From: Novosphingobium sp. B1
Lineage (GTDB): Bacteria; Pseudomonadota; Alphaproteobacteria; Sphingomonadales; Sphingomonadaceae
Direction of reading: 5' to 3'
Length of the DNA: 64,000 nucleotides
Assembly: GCF_900176395.1 (NCBI RefSeq)
Contig: NZ_FWXL01000014.1
Location: 1-64,000, forward strand
Positions 8,644 through 17,203 of this stretch are shown here, in pieces. The notes under the pieces are model-generated. The model was not told where the DNA came from. It saw only the letters and a program-made list of their open reading frames with translations, and searched no databases. The translations under genes were made by a program, and so were the position numbers. How positions within the stretch are numbered: position 1 is the first letter of the stretch; the number at the start of each line of letters is the position of its first letter.

Positions 8644-9135
8644 TCAGATGACGCGGTAGAAGCGGATGCGTACCGCTCGCTTGCCGTCTGGAAGGCTCAC
8701 CGGATCGAGCGTGCCGACAAAGCAGCCCTGCGAGAGCCAATCGTACTTTCCCTGAGGTGCTTCGAAAACCGGGTGTGTGCGGACGACGGCCTTGGGGTCT
8801 TTGGCCCGGCAACTGACTCCGGTGTTGACAACGTTGATCACCGCACCGTCGTCGGTTCGCAGCATGTAGTCTGCCTTGATTTGCAGGCAGCCATCTGCAC
8901 GGCGCAACTGCCAGTCCCAGCCGCCACCCATGATCGTGCCGCGGATGCGCGGTCCTTCAAAGGTGCCGCCAGTGATAGGCACAATGTTGCGCGTACCGAC
9001 AGAGGTCGCGCCAACCAGCACGTCGGCATCGAGCATCACGGTCTCCTCGAAAGCGAATTCGAGTGTGGGTTCTGCAGCGTGGGCGGTAATCGGTGCGGCC
9101 AGCGCGAGCGCTGTAAGTGCGGTGGTAAAGCGCAT
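8644..9135 (-). CDS. exported DUF3237 protein
   Basis: 163 residues from the ATG at 9135, chosen over a TTG at 9147 because GAGGAA lies just upstream of it. A signal peptide (MRFTTALTALALAAPITAHA) precedes a DUF3237 domain: PTLEFAFEETVMLDAD, then GTFEGPRIRGTIMGGGWDWQ, a RTDDGAVINVVNTG strand and the C-terminal RAVRIRFYRVI. DUF3237 proteins are small beta barrels of unknown function, often next to aromatic or lipid catabolism genes. The start is 8 bases below the quiC stop, so it is in the same operon. Confidence 0.75.
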   Translation of the reverse strand: MRFTTALTALALAAPITAHAAEPTLEFAFEETVMLDADVLVGATSVGTRNIVPITGGTFEGPRIRGTIMGGGWDWQLRRADGCLQIKADYMLRTDDGAVINVVNTGVSCRAKDPKAVVRTHPVFEAPQGKYDWLSQGCFVGTLDPVSLPDGKRAVRIRFYRVI

Positions 9136-9143
9136 TGGCTTCC

Positions 9144-11003
9144 TCAATCAATGAATTCGGGTTTGTGGCGGGCTTGCGCGGCTAGACGGATAGGGGCGTT
9201 TGCAGCGCCGTATCCTGCGTAGCCGCGACGTTCGACCACCTCAAAGAATACGCGGCGAGCAAATGCACGGCTGTAGAACTGGAAGTATTCGGCTTCGCCA
9301 TCACGGTCATAAAGGATGCCGAGGCGAGCCATTTGTTCGATTAAGTCAGGCTCCAGACCCCAGCGCGCTTCGAGATCGTCGTAGTAATTGCGCGGAATGT
9401 CGAGGATGGGCAGACCGTCGGCACGTGCGGCCTCAGCAGCGGCAAAGACATCGGGCGTCGAGAACGCGATGTGCTGTACGCCCGCACCGAAGTAATTCTG
9501 CACGAAGCGAGAGGTGAGCGATTGGCTGGCGAGCGAGCCGTTGAGCGTGAACCGCACCGAGTGGTCGGCATTTTCCACCGCTTGGCTCTGGACAAGACCC
9601 ATCGGGTCGGCGATTTCCAGCTGGGGGGTCTTGCCGACGTCGAACAGTGCGACGTAGAACAGCAACCAGCTCAGAAATTCCTCGTATTGCATCGTCTGAG
9701 CAATGTGGTCGACGCCCATAAGCAGCGGCTCTGGCGCGGTTTCCAAGGCATGCGGGAATTCGTGGGCCCACATCGCATCGCGGGTGGCTTTGTCTACAAA
9801 GTAGATCAGGCTGCCGCCAACGCCACGCACGCTGGGGATAGGCCATTCGTCTGGACCAACGGCCTGCGCGAAGCGTGGAACGCGCAAATGGTCGGCGCGG
9901 GCCAGCGCTGAGGTCACATCGGGCACGGCCAGCCCGAGTGCGCATACGGCAGCCCCGTGGACGATGTCGAAGCTATGGGCGAGGCCTTCGGGTTCACAAT
10001 TGATGACAATGCTGGCCGAACCTTGCGTCCACCGGACGACATCCTTGCTGCGGTGGCGAGCGGTTGGGCGAAAGCCCAGGGGGCGCAGCATCGCGCCAAG
10101 CGCGTCGGCTTCTTCGTGGCTGGCGGCAAATTCGATGAATTCCACCCCGGTGGTCGCCGTGCGAGGGGGGAGGGCGATCGCAGCGGGAGACGGTTTGGCA
10201 ATGCCACCTTCAAGCAAACGAAGCGAGCGATAGCCGTCCAGCGCTACGCCGCTCGCCGAGCCTGCACGGAAGCGGTCGTTGAATATCTCGAGGCTCCAGT
10301 AACCATCGTAGCCAATCTTGCGGATGGCTTGCGCCCAGTCATCAAGCGGGAAATCACCCTGCCCCGGCATCGAGCGGAAATGGCGGCTCCATTGGAGCAG
10401 GTCCATGTCTAATATTGGGGCGTCGGCCACCTGCACGATAAATAGTTTGTCAGCGCGAATGTCGCCGATGCTGGATGAGGGGATGCGGCGCGAGAGCGAA
10501 TGGAAGCTGTCGAGCACCAGTCCGATGGCAGGGTGATCGGTGTCGCGCACGATGCTCCATGCATCGCGATGATCATTAACATGTCGGCCCCAGGCGAGCG
10601 CCTCGTAGCCGATGCGCAGGCCCCGCGCGTGGGCGCGCTCGCCTGCCTCATGAAGGTCGGCGATGGTGCAGGCCCGATCGGCGGAGGCAAGAGGGGAGCA
10701 GCTGGAGCAGAGCAGGAGCAGGTCGGTGCCGAGCTCTTGCATGACATCAAACTTGCGCTCTAGCCGGTCGAAGGCGCGAGTGCGTTGCGGCTCGGGCAAG
10801 CCGTCGAGATCGCGGAAAGGCTGGAACATTGTGCAGGCAAGACCAAGGTCGCCCATCATCGCGGCGATCTCACGCGCCGAGAGGTGTGTGGAGAGAAGGT
10901 CGTTCTCGAAGATCTCCGCTCCATCGTAGCCTGCAGCGGCTATGGCCTGCAGCTTGGCATCGAGTGTGCCGCTGATCGAAACCGTGGCGATTGACGTTTT
11001 CAT
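9144..11003 (-). CDS. quiC: two-domain 3-dehydroshikimate dehydratase (QuiC)
   Basis: 619 residues. The N-terminal half (1-265) is a sugar-isomerase-type TIM barrel with metal ligands at exactly the positions I recall for Pseudomonas QuiC: Glu134 (GYEAL), Asp165 (VLDSFH, with His168), Gln191 (VQVAD) and Glu239 (SLEIF). The C-terminal half (about 285-610) is a 4-hydroxyphenylpyruvate-dioxygenase-like vicinal-oxygen-chelate domain with the expected H/H/E metal triad at His433 (VDHIAQ), His511 (VQHIAF) and Glu588 (FFEVVE). It dehydrates 3-dehydroshikimate to protocatechuate in quinate/shikimate breakdown. It is first in a minus-strand operon with DUF3237 and two esterases, behind a palindromic operator at 11057-11078. 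Confidence 0.92.
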   Translation of the reverse strand: MKTSIATVSISGTLDAKLQAIAAAGYDGAEIFENDLLSTHLSAREIAAMMGDLGLACTMFQPFRDLDGLPEPQRTRAFDRLERKFDVMQELGTDLLLLCSSCSPLASADRACTIADLHEAGERAHARGLRIGYEALAWGRHVNDHRDAWSIVRDTDHPAIGLVLDSFHSLSRRIPSSSIGDIRADKLFIVQVADAPILDMDLLQWSRHFRSMPGQGDFPLDDWAQAIRKIGYDGYWSLEIFNDRFRAGSASGVALDGYRSLRLLEGGIAKPSPAAIALPPRTATTGVEFIEFAASHEEADALGAMLRPLGFRPTARHRSKDVVRWTQGSASIVINCEPEGLAHSFDIVHGAAVCALGLAVPDVTSALARADHLRVPRFAQAVGPDEWPIPSVRGVGGSLIYFVDKATRDAMWAHEFPHALETAPEPLLMGVDHIAQTMQYEEFLSWLLFYVALFDVGKTPQLEIADPMGLVQSQAVENADHSVRFTLNGSLASQSLTSRFVQNYFGAGVQHIAFSTPDVFAAAEAARADGLPILDIPRNYYDDLEARWGLEPDLIEQMARLGILYDRDGEAEYFQFYSRAFARRVFFEVVERRGYAGYGAANAPIRLAAQARHKPEFID

Positions 11004-11056
11004 GTCGGCTTCAGGCTCTCCGTCGCCTCGGCTCTTGCGAGGTTGACATATCTAAA

Positions 11057-11078
11057 TGTTAGGGACTAGTTCGTTACA
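11057..11078. promoter_or_regulatory. probable TetR operator upstream of quiC
   Basis: A 22-base imperfect palindrome centred on ACTAGT with TGT/ACA ends. An almost identical copy (about 19 of 22 bases) lies at 13295-13316 before the TonB receptor. It sits 54 bases above the quiC start and in the quiC-tetR divergent gap, so the neighbouring TetR protein is the obvious ligand. A TTGACA box at 11043-11048 is adjacent. Confidence 0.7.
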
Positions 11079-11259
11079 CAAATGCGGTTTGGGCGCAAGG
11101 GGAGGATTGTGAACGGAAAGTCCGACGGGGTGCCCACTGAGGCGTTAACAGGCGGGGAAAACCTGCACGCGCGCCATGTCACGGGCAGACCGCAGTCGGA
11201 AATGCCGCTAGCATTACGTGGAACCGGGCGGGGCGCTTCAGGTGAAGTAGCAACGTCTC

Positions 11260-11964
11260 GTGTCTGTCGCGGAGAATGCCATCTTGCCTAAGACCGAACT
11301 TAATGGGCTGCGCGCCGAGGAGCTGGCCACGAAGCCAGAACGCCGCAGCCGAGCTGAGAGCCGCGAGCAGGCGATCAACCAGATCATCGACATTGCCACC
11401 AATGAGTTCGTCGAGAAGGGCTTGGCTGGCGCGCGCATCGACGAGATCGCGGGCAAGGCGACTAAGCGCAAGATTTACTACTACTTCGAAGGCAAGGACG
11501 AACTCTACCGCGCTGTTCTGCAGCGTGCCTATACGCGCGTGCGTGAGAGCGAGGCAGAAGTCGACATCAAAAGCGGAAGTGCCGTCGATGCCCTACGCCG
11601 CCTCATCGAGCATGACGTTCGTTATCATGCCCGCCATCCCGAACTTGTCCGGCTGGTGATGAACGAGAACATCCACCGCGCCGAGCATCTGAAGCAGATA
11701 GAGAGCTTGCCACAAGGCAACCGCAAGGTGATCGGCATTCTCGAGAGCATCATCGCGCGGGGGCAGGCAGAAGGTACGTTTCGTGACGGCATTGACCCGG
11801 TTGACCTCCATCTGAACCTTACAGCATTGAGTTTCTACAACGTCTCCAACCAATTCACCTTTGCGCACAACTTCGGGGTCGACATGACCAGCCCCGAAGC
11901 AATCGAGCGCCGGGCCGGGCAGGTGGCAGACATCATTCTGGCCTGGGTGACGAAGAAGGACTGA
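11260..11964 (+). CDS. TetR-family repressor of the catabolic locus
   Basis: 234 residues from a GTG at 11260 (a TTG at 11284 is an alternative start). After a charged N-terminal extension the TetR domain begins with REQAINQIIDIATNEFVEKG, then ARIDEIAGKATKRKIYYYFE: helix-turn-helix and the Y-Y-F anchor. The C-terminal domain has YHARHPELVRLVMNENIH and NLTALSFYNVSNQFTF, the ligand-binding fold seen in many catabolic TetR regulators. It is divergent from quiC and precedes the transporter by 74 bases. It presumably binds the two 22-bp operators and is released by a pathway intermediate; the ligand is unknown. Confidence 0.85.
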   Translation: MSVAENAILPKTELNGLRAEELATKPERRSRAESREQAINQIIDIATNEFVEKGLAGARIDEIAGKATKRKIYYYFEGKDELYRAVLQRAYTRVRESEAEVDIKSGSAVDALRRLIEHDVRYHARHPELVRLVMNENIHRAEHLKQIESLPQGNRKVIGILESIIARGQAEGTFRDGIDPVDLHLNLTALSFYNVSNQFTFAHNFGVDMTSPEAIERRAGQVADIILAWVTKKD

Positions 11965-12038
11965 CCGGGCGGGCAGCGAGAAGCTGCTCGTCCATGGATC
12001 GGCCGGACGTCTGCTCTTGCGCCAAAAGGAGAGGACGA

Positions 12039-13274
12039 ATGGCACTTCCCCCCGCTAGCGCCCCGAGCGCCAAAGGCCCCGCGTCGTGGACGCGCACAGG
12101 GCTTGGGATCGTTGCACTGTGTTTTGCGATCAACATGGCCGATGGCGTCGACGTGACGATCCTGTCGTTCATTGCTCCTCGCCTGCAGACGGAGTGGAAT
12201 ATCGACTCCGGAACAATGGGCAACCTGTTCAGCGCAGGGCTGATCGGCATGGCGATCGGCGGCATGTTCATTGCGCCCCTGGCGGATCGGCTGGGACGGC
12301 GCGCGGTGATCCTTGCCGCACTTTGCCTGATGTCGGTGGGGATGCTTGCCAGCAGCTTTGCAGCTAGCGTGCCAATGCTGTTTGGAATGCGGGTCATTGT
12401 CGGGTCGGGCATCGGCACGGTTTTGGCGGCGATGGCGGCGCTGGCGGCCGAGAGCGCGCCACCGGCGCAGCGCAATCTGGCGGTGGGCGTGGTCCAGGCG
12501 GGCTATCCGTTTGCGGCAGTGTTTACCGGGCTTATCGTGGCTCACGCGCTGCCGATTCATGGCTGGCAAGCGATGCTGCTCGGCGCGGCGGTGCTGACAG
12601 CGGTGCTGCTTCCGGCGGCGTGGCTGGTTCTGCCGCGTGCGACACCGGCGATTGGTAGTGGATCATCTGGAGATGAAGCGCCAGCGGCGGGGAAGGTGGG
12701 CCAGTTGTTTGCCCCAGAACTGCGCGCTCGGACCATCGCGCTTTGGTGCGCGGTGTTCTTTGGGCTGATGGTGCTTTATTTCATCGTGAGCTGGATCCCG
12801 AAGCTGTCGATCGCGGCTGGCTTGTCGGAGACCGACGGGATCTATGCGGGCGCGCTCTACAATCTTGGAGCTTTCATCGGGACAATGGCGATGAGCTTTC
12901 TTGCCTTGCGCGTACCGCTGGGCAAGCTGGTTCCTGCGATGCTCACCTGCGCGGGGGTGGCGATGGTCGTGTTTGGTTCAATCGCGATGCCAGTTTGGCT
13001 GACATTGCTCGTGGCCTTTATGATCGGGGTGCTTCTGCAAGGCGGATATAACGGCGTGTGGCCGATTGCGGCGGGCGCCTATCCCGGTGAAGTGCGAGCG
13101 ACGGGCGTAGGCTGGGCGATCGGCGTGGGCCGGGGCGGTGCGGTGATTGGCCCCATGCTTGGAGGCTATCTCATGGCCGCGAACGCCCCGCTTCCTGCGC
13201 TGTTTGGAGCCTATTGCGTGCCACTGCTAATTTGCGCGGGCGCCGCTTTCCTCGTTGAACGCTACAAAGTGTAA
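12039..13274 (+). CDS. MFS transporter, aromatic acid:H+ symporter type
   Basis: 411 residues from the ATG at 12039, which follows aaaggagagg at good spacing. Twelve hydrophobic segments are visible. The DGVDVTILSFIAP motif in helix 1 and MAIGGMFIAPLADRLGRRAV between helices 2 and 3 are signatures of the AAHS family (PcaK, VanK, MhpT). The protein should import an aromatic or cyclohexane carboxylate across the inner membrane. It lies between the TetR regulator and the TonB receptor of the same locus, so shikimate, quinate or protocatechuate-like acids are the best guesses. Confidence 0.85.
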   Translation: MALPPASAPSAKGPASWTRTGLGIVALCFAINMADGVDVTILSFIAPRLQTEWNIDSGTMGNLFSAGLIGMAIGGMFIAPLADRLGRRAVILAALCLMSVGMLASSFAASVPMLFGMRVIVGSGIGTVLAAMAALAAESAPPAQRNLAVGVVQAGYPFAAVFTGLIVAHALPIHGWQAMLLGAAVLTAVLLPAAWLVLPRATPAIGSGSSGDEAPAAGKVGQLFAPELRARTIALWCAVFFGLMVLYFIVSWIPKLSIAAGLSETDGIYAGALYNLGAFIGTMAMSFLALRVPLGKLVPAMLTCAGVAMVVFGSIAMPVWLTLLVAFMIGVLLQGGYNGVWPIAAGAYPGEVRATGVGWAIGVGRGGAVIGPMLGGYLMAANAPLPALFGAYCVPLLICAGAAFLVERYKV

Positions 13275-13293
13275 CCAACCAGTCACAAGTTAT

Positions 13294-13322
13294 TTGACAG
13301 GGACTAGTTCGTAACATAAATG
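13294..13322 (+). promoter_or_regulatory. promoter with embedded TetR operator before the TonB receptor
   Basis: TTGACA (13294-13299) and TAAATG (13317-13322) are 17 bases apart, and the 22-bp palindrome (13295-13316) fills the spacer. It is near-identical to the site before quiC. A repressor bound here would block RNA polymerase directly. Confidence 0.65.
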
Positions 13323-13372
13323 AACCGCCGGTGAAGGGCGGCGAATCCAGCTGCCCGAGGAGGAGGATGACC

Positions 13373-16321
13373 ATGACTTTGAGGGGCACTCGCCTTGCGC
13401 TTTCCGCGTCCCTGTTGACCCTAGCCGCGGCCATGGGCACGCCGGCATACGCACAGGACGCTGCGCAGGACCAGGCTGCGGATGAAGCGCCGCTGTCGGA
13501 CAAGGAGATTATCGTTACCGGCTCGCTGATAGCGCGTCCTAACAATACGGCAGTCAGCCCGATCGTCAGTGTCGGCGAAACTGCGCTCAAGGAGACCGGG
13601 CAGGTCAATCTGCAGGACGCGTTGAACCAGTTCCCAAGCTTCACCACTGCTGGCAATGCCAACACTGGCGGGCAGGGCACTGGCGGGCGTGCCTCAGTCA
13701 ACCTTCACGGACTCGGAACCAACCGCAACCTGGTGCTGCTCGATGGGAAGCGACTGCCGCTGTCCGACATCAACGGCAACGTAGATATCAACATCCTGCC
13801 TGAATCTATCATGGGTGGCGTCGACATCATTACCGGCGGCGCTTCGGCGATCTACGGTTCGGACGCGATCTCGGGCGTCGTTAACTTCAAGACGCAGCGC
13901 GCCTTCGATGGCGTGCGCATGGACGTCCAGAATTCGATCAGCGAACGTGGCGATGCCTACAAGTTCAACGGCTCGCTCGCCTTTGGCTCGAGCTTTGCCG
14001 AAGATCGTGGCCATGTCATGGCGGCGTTCAGCTATGCCCAGCAGGATCAGGTCAACGGTTCGACGCGCGACTTCTTCTTCGACAAGACGCCCTCGTCGTT
14101 CATCGGCAACGGTACTTTTGTGCCTAGTGCTACCAACGCACCAAATGCCGCGGTCGTCTCGGGAGTTTTTGCCGGCTATGGCGTCAACAACCTGCCGGCA
14201 AACTTCCAGCTGCTGAACCTCGGCTTCAATAATGATGGCACGTTGTTCACCCAGACCGGCGCACGCAACTACAAGGGGCCGAACGGCTCGAGCGGTTACC
14301 TTATTGTCGGCAATAACGTGCGCATGCCGGTTGGCCAGCAGATTGATTTTGCCAACGGCCTCAAGCGCAAGACCGCTTTCGTGAAGGCGGACTATGAACT
14401 GACGCCCGGTCTGACAGCCTATGGCCAGTTCATGTACGTAGACCTCTCGGTGAAGACGGCCTCTGGCGGCAGCCTTACCCAGTTCGGCAACCTGACGACC
14501 ATTCCGGTCACAAACCCGTTCATTCCGCAGGATCTGCGCACGATCCTCGCCTCGCGCCCCAATCCTAACGCGCCATTTACCTGGAACGGCCGCTATGTAG
14601 GCGTGCCCTACAAGAATTGGGACGAGAACTACGTCGTCCAGCAGTACATGGCCGGCGTGAAGGGGGATATCACTTCGGGCTGGTCCTTCGATCTTTACGC
14701 ATCCTACGATCAGTCGGTCCATGACCAGCAGCTCAACGATGCGGTGGTCAAGAGCCGCGTCCAGACACTACTCAATGCAGCGGATGGTGGCCGATCGCTG
14801 TGCACCGGCGGCTTCAATATCTTCGGCGATGCCAACGCCCGTTCGCTGTCGCAGTCGTGCGTCGATTACATCACCAAGACGGCATTCTCGAAGGAAAAGC
14901 TCTCCCAGACCCAGGCGCAACTGCAGGTCAATGGCAAGCTGTTCGACCTGGGCGCCGGGCCAGCACAGATCGCCTTCGTCGCGGGTTATCGCAAGAACAG
15001 CTACAACTTCATTCCGGACAGCGATCTTCGCGCCCAGAATATCGAATCCGTGATCGCCTCGCAGCCCGCCTCGGGTCGCATCTCCGTGAAGGAATTTGCT
15101 GCGCAGGTCGACGTACCATTGATCGCTGACAAGCCGTTCATCCAGGAATTCGGCATCGGTGGCGCGATCCGTTACTCGGATTATTCGGTGACGGGGGGTG
15201 TGACCAGCTACGAAGTTGATGCTCGCTGGAAGCCTGTGGAATCACTGCTGTTCCGTGGCAGCTACCAGCGCGCAGTGCGTGCGCCCAACATCGGCGAACT
15301 GTTCTCGCCGCAGCAGGGCAACCAGTTGGTGATCGGCACACCTCCGGGCGCTCTGGGCGACCCTTGCGACATCCGCTCGACAGCGCGCACCGGGGCCAAT
15401 GGTGCGCAAGTCGCAGCGCTGTGCGTAGCGCAAGGCATTCCACAGGCAGCGATCTCGAGCTACACCTTCCCCACTACCGCCACGGGACAGCTGGTTTCTG
15501 GCAACACCAACCTCACGCCCGAACGTGCCGATACCTACAACTTCGGGATCGTTCTAAATTCACCCTTCCAGAGCGGTCTGCTGTCCGATTTCACGCTTTC
15601 GGTCGATTACTACAACATCTCGGTCAAAAACGTGATTTCGACGGTGCCTGGCCTAACCGTACTGTCGAAGTGCTTCAACCTGGATGGTTCCAACCCGAGC
15701 TACGATCGCAACAATCTGTACTGCGGTCTTCTCTCGCGCGATAACTCAGGGCAGCTTGTCAACGTCGCGACTCCCTTCCTCAACCTCGGCTCGGTCAAGA
15801 CTGACGGTGTTGAGGCACAGGTTAACTGGACCGTCCCGGCTCCATTCCTGCGCGGTAACAGCGGCAGGCTCTTCGTGAACGCAGCTGTGGGCTGGCTGCA
15901 CAACTACAAGCTGCAGCTTATCCCTGGTGCGGCAGAACTCGACTATACTGGCATCAGTAATGGTGCAGCTGGCGTCAGCAGCCTGCCTCCGCGCGCTACA
16001 CCGAAGTGGAAGTCAGTCACCAGCTTTGGCTATCGTTCCGACGTGACCACGCTGGGCCTTCGCTGGCGCTACCAAAGCGCGATGAAGGACACGACGTCGG
16101 TCCTGACCCCTGCCACTGCTCAAGTGGGTGTTGGCGCCTATGCGCTCTGGGACATGTTCGGGACCGTTCGCGTCAACAAGTCGATCGAGTTTCGCGCAGG
16201 TGTAAACAACCTGTTCGACCGTGGTCTGCCCTTCGTGGCGAGCTCGCAGAACGGAACTGACGTTGCGCTTTACGATCCGATCGGGCGTTCGTTCTACCTC
16301 GGTGCTCGCGTCAACTTCTGA
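13373..16321 (+). CDS. TonB-dependent outer-membrane receptor
   Basis: About 982 residues. I prefer the ATG at 13373 over 13367 because the aggaggagg ribosome site ends directly at the first ATG and has proper spacing to the second. Signal peptide ends near TPAYAQ. The TonB-box-like KEIIVTGS is followed by a plug with LQDALNQFPSF, GRASVNLHGLGTNRNLVLLD and GGVDIITGGASAIYGSDAIS, then a 22-strand barrel with LRWRYQSAM and EFRAGVNNLFDR and a C-terminal aromatic strand (YLGARVNF). The subfamily is the large sphingomonad/xanthomonad receptor type that takes up sugars or plant compounds. Promoter carries the TetR operator, so it is the likely outer-membrane entry for the pathway substrate. Confidence 0.93.
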   Translation: MTLRGTRLALSASLLTLAAAMGTPAYAQDAAQDQAADEAPLSDKEIIVTGSLIARPNNTAVSPIVSVGETALKETGQVNLQDALNQFPSFTTAGNANTGGQGTGGRASVNLHGLGTNRNLVLLDGKRLPLSDINGNVDINILPESIMGGVDIITGGASAIYGSDAISGVVNFKTQRAFDGVRMDVQNSISERGDAYKFNGSLAFGSSFAEDRGHVMAAFSYAQQDQVNGSTRDFFFDKTPSSFIGNGTFVPSATNAPNAAVVSGVFAGYGVNNLPANFQLLNLGFNNDGTLFTQTGARNYKGPNGSSGYLIVGNNVRMPVGQQIDFANGLKRKTAFVKADYELTPGLTAYGQFMYVDLSVKTASGGSLTQFGNLTTIPVTNPFIPQDLRTILASRPNPNAPFTWNGRYVGVPYKNWDENYVVQQYMAGVKGDITSGWSFDLYASYDQSVHDQQLNDAVVKSRVQTLLNAADGGRSLCTGGFNIFGDANARSLSQSCVDYITKTAFSKEKLSQTQAQLQVNGKLFDLGAGPAQIAFVAGYRKNSYNFIPDSDLRAQNIESVIASQPASGRISVKEFAAQVDVPLIADKPFIQEFGIGGAIRYSDYSVTGGVTSYEVDARWKPVESLLFRGSYQRAVRAPNIGELFSPQQGNQLVIGTPPGALGDPCDIRSTARTGANGAQVAALCVAQGIPQAAISSYTFPTTATGQLVSGNTNLTPERADTYNFGIVLNSPFQSGLLSDFTLSVDYYNISVKNVISTVPGLTVLSKCFNLDGSNPSYDRNNLYCGLLSRDNSGQLVNVATPFLNLGSVKTDGVEAQVNWTVPAPFLRGNSGRLFVNAAVGWLHNYKLQLIPGAAELDYTGISNGAAGVSSLPPRATPKWKSVTSFGYRSDVTTLGLRWRYQSAMKDTTSVLTPATAQVGVGAYALWDMFGTVRVNKSIEFRAGVNNLFDRGLPFVASSQNGTDVALYDPIGRSFYLGARVNF

Positions 16322-16332
16322 TTCACCCTATG

Positions 16333-16363
16333 TCCCGGCATCTTTGTGGTGCCGGGATCTTTT
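16333..16363 (+). terminator. intrinsic terminator after the TonB receptor
   Basis: Arms TCCCGGCA (16333-16340) and TGCCGGGA (16350-16357) with loop tctttgtgg, followed by tctttt. It sits 12 bases past the receptor stop and just before the dehydrogenase start, so read-through or partial termination would set dehydrogenase expression. Confidence 0.7.
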
Positions 16364-16375
16364 AAGCAGGAATCA

Positions 16376-17203
16376 ATGATCCGCTCAGGCCTAATAGGAC
16401 GCTCAATCCTCGCTTCTCGCTCACCTGAGTTGCATGAGAGGGAAGCGCAGGCGCAAGGCCTCGAACTGACCTATGAGCTTATCGATTTCACGGATCGCGG
16501 TTGGCCGGATACCGATTTGCCTATTGTGCTTGATCGCCTCTTGGCTGACGGTTTCAGCGGCTTCAATGTCACTTACCCATTCAAACAAGCCATTTTGCCG
16601 CTGCTCGATGATCTCGACGATAGCGCAATAACGGTGGGGGCTGTAAATACTGTAGCGATCCGACAAGGCAAGCTGATCGGATACAACACCGACATGGCAG
16701 GGTTTCGAGACTCGCTGATCCAGGGTTTGCCGGACGCCAAGCTGGATTGCGTCATGCAGTTTGGTGCAGGAGGTGCCGGCGCTGCCGTTGCCAGCGCATT
16801 ACTTTCTATCGGCGTGCGCCATCTTGCGCTTGTTGATGTAGATGAGGGCCGGGCCGTTGCATTGGCAGCTGATTTGGCGGTCCGCTTTCCGCTCGCAAAG
16901 ATCACTGTAAGCCGCCCAGAACTGGCCGACACTGGGGCTGCAAACGGCATTGTAAATGCAACCCCGATCGGCATGAAGGACAAGCCAGGCTTGCCCCTTG
17001 CAGCCAATCTTATTCACTCAACTCACTGGGTGGTCGACATCATCTACTTTCCCCCCGAGACTGAGTTGCTCCACGCCGCAAGAGAGTTGGGATGCAAAAC
17101 TTTAAATGGAATCGGTATGGTTGTAGGCCAAGCCGCGCGCGCCTTCGAAATTATAACCGGACATATCGCTGATAGTCGCCGGATGTCCGAGAGTCTTGCA
17201 TAG
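16376..17203 (+). CDS. aroE: shikimate/quinate dehydrogenase, catabolic type
   Basis: 275 residues from the ATG at 16376 (agcagg upstream). All shikimate-dehydrogenase motifs are present: substrate-binding SRSPELHEREAQAQGL, catalytic Lys in NVTYPFKQ, Asp in NTDMAGF, GAGGAG dinucleotide loop, NATPIGM and the final NGIGMVVGQAARAFEIITG. The substrate loop (HEREAQAQGLELTYELIDF) resembles the NAD-linked quinate/shikimate dehydrogenases of catabolic pathways more than biosynthetic AroE. It would feed dehydroshikimate to QuiC. Subtype is inferred from the loop and the context; the housekeeping role cannot be excluded. Confidence 0.85.
   Translation: MIRSGLIGRSILASRSPELHEREAQAQGLELTYELIDFTDRGWPDTDLPIVLDRLLADGFSGFNVTYPFKQAILPLLDDLDDSAITVGAVNTVAIRQGKLIGYNTDMAGFRDSLIQGLPDAKLDCVMQFGAGGAGAAVASALLSIGVRHLALVDVDEGRAVALAADLAVRFPLAKITVSRPELADTGAANGIVNATPIGMKDKPGLPLAANLIHSTHWVVDIIYFPPETELLHAARELGCKTLNGIGMVVGQAARAFEIITGHIADSRRMSESLA

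Noticed and set aside
13694..14722. A 342-codon minus-strand frame inside the TonB receptor
   Set aside because: Antisense shadow; the plus strand has full TonB receptor motifs.
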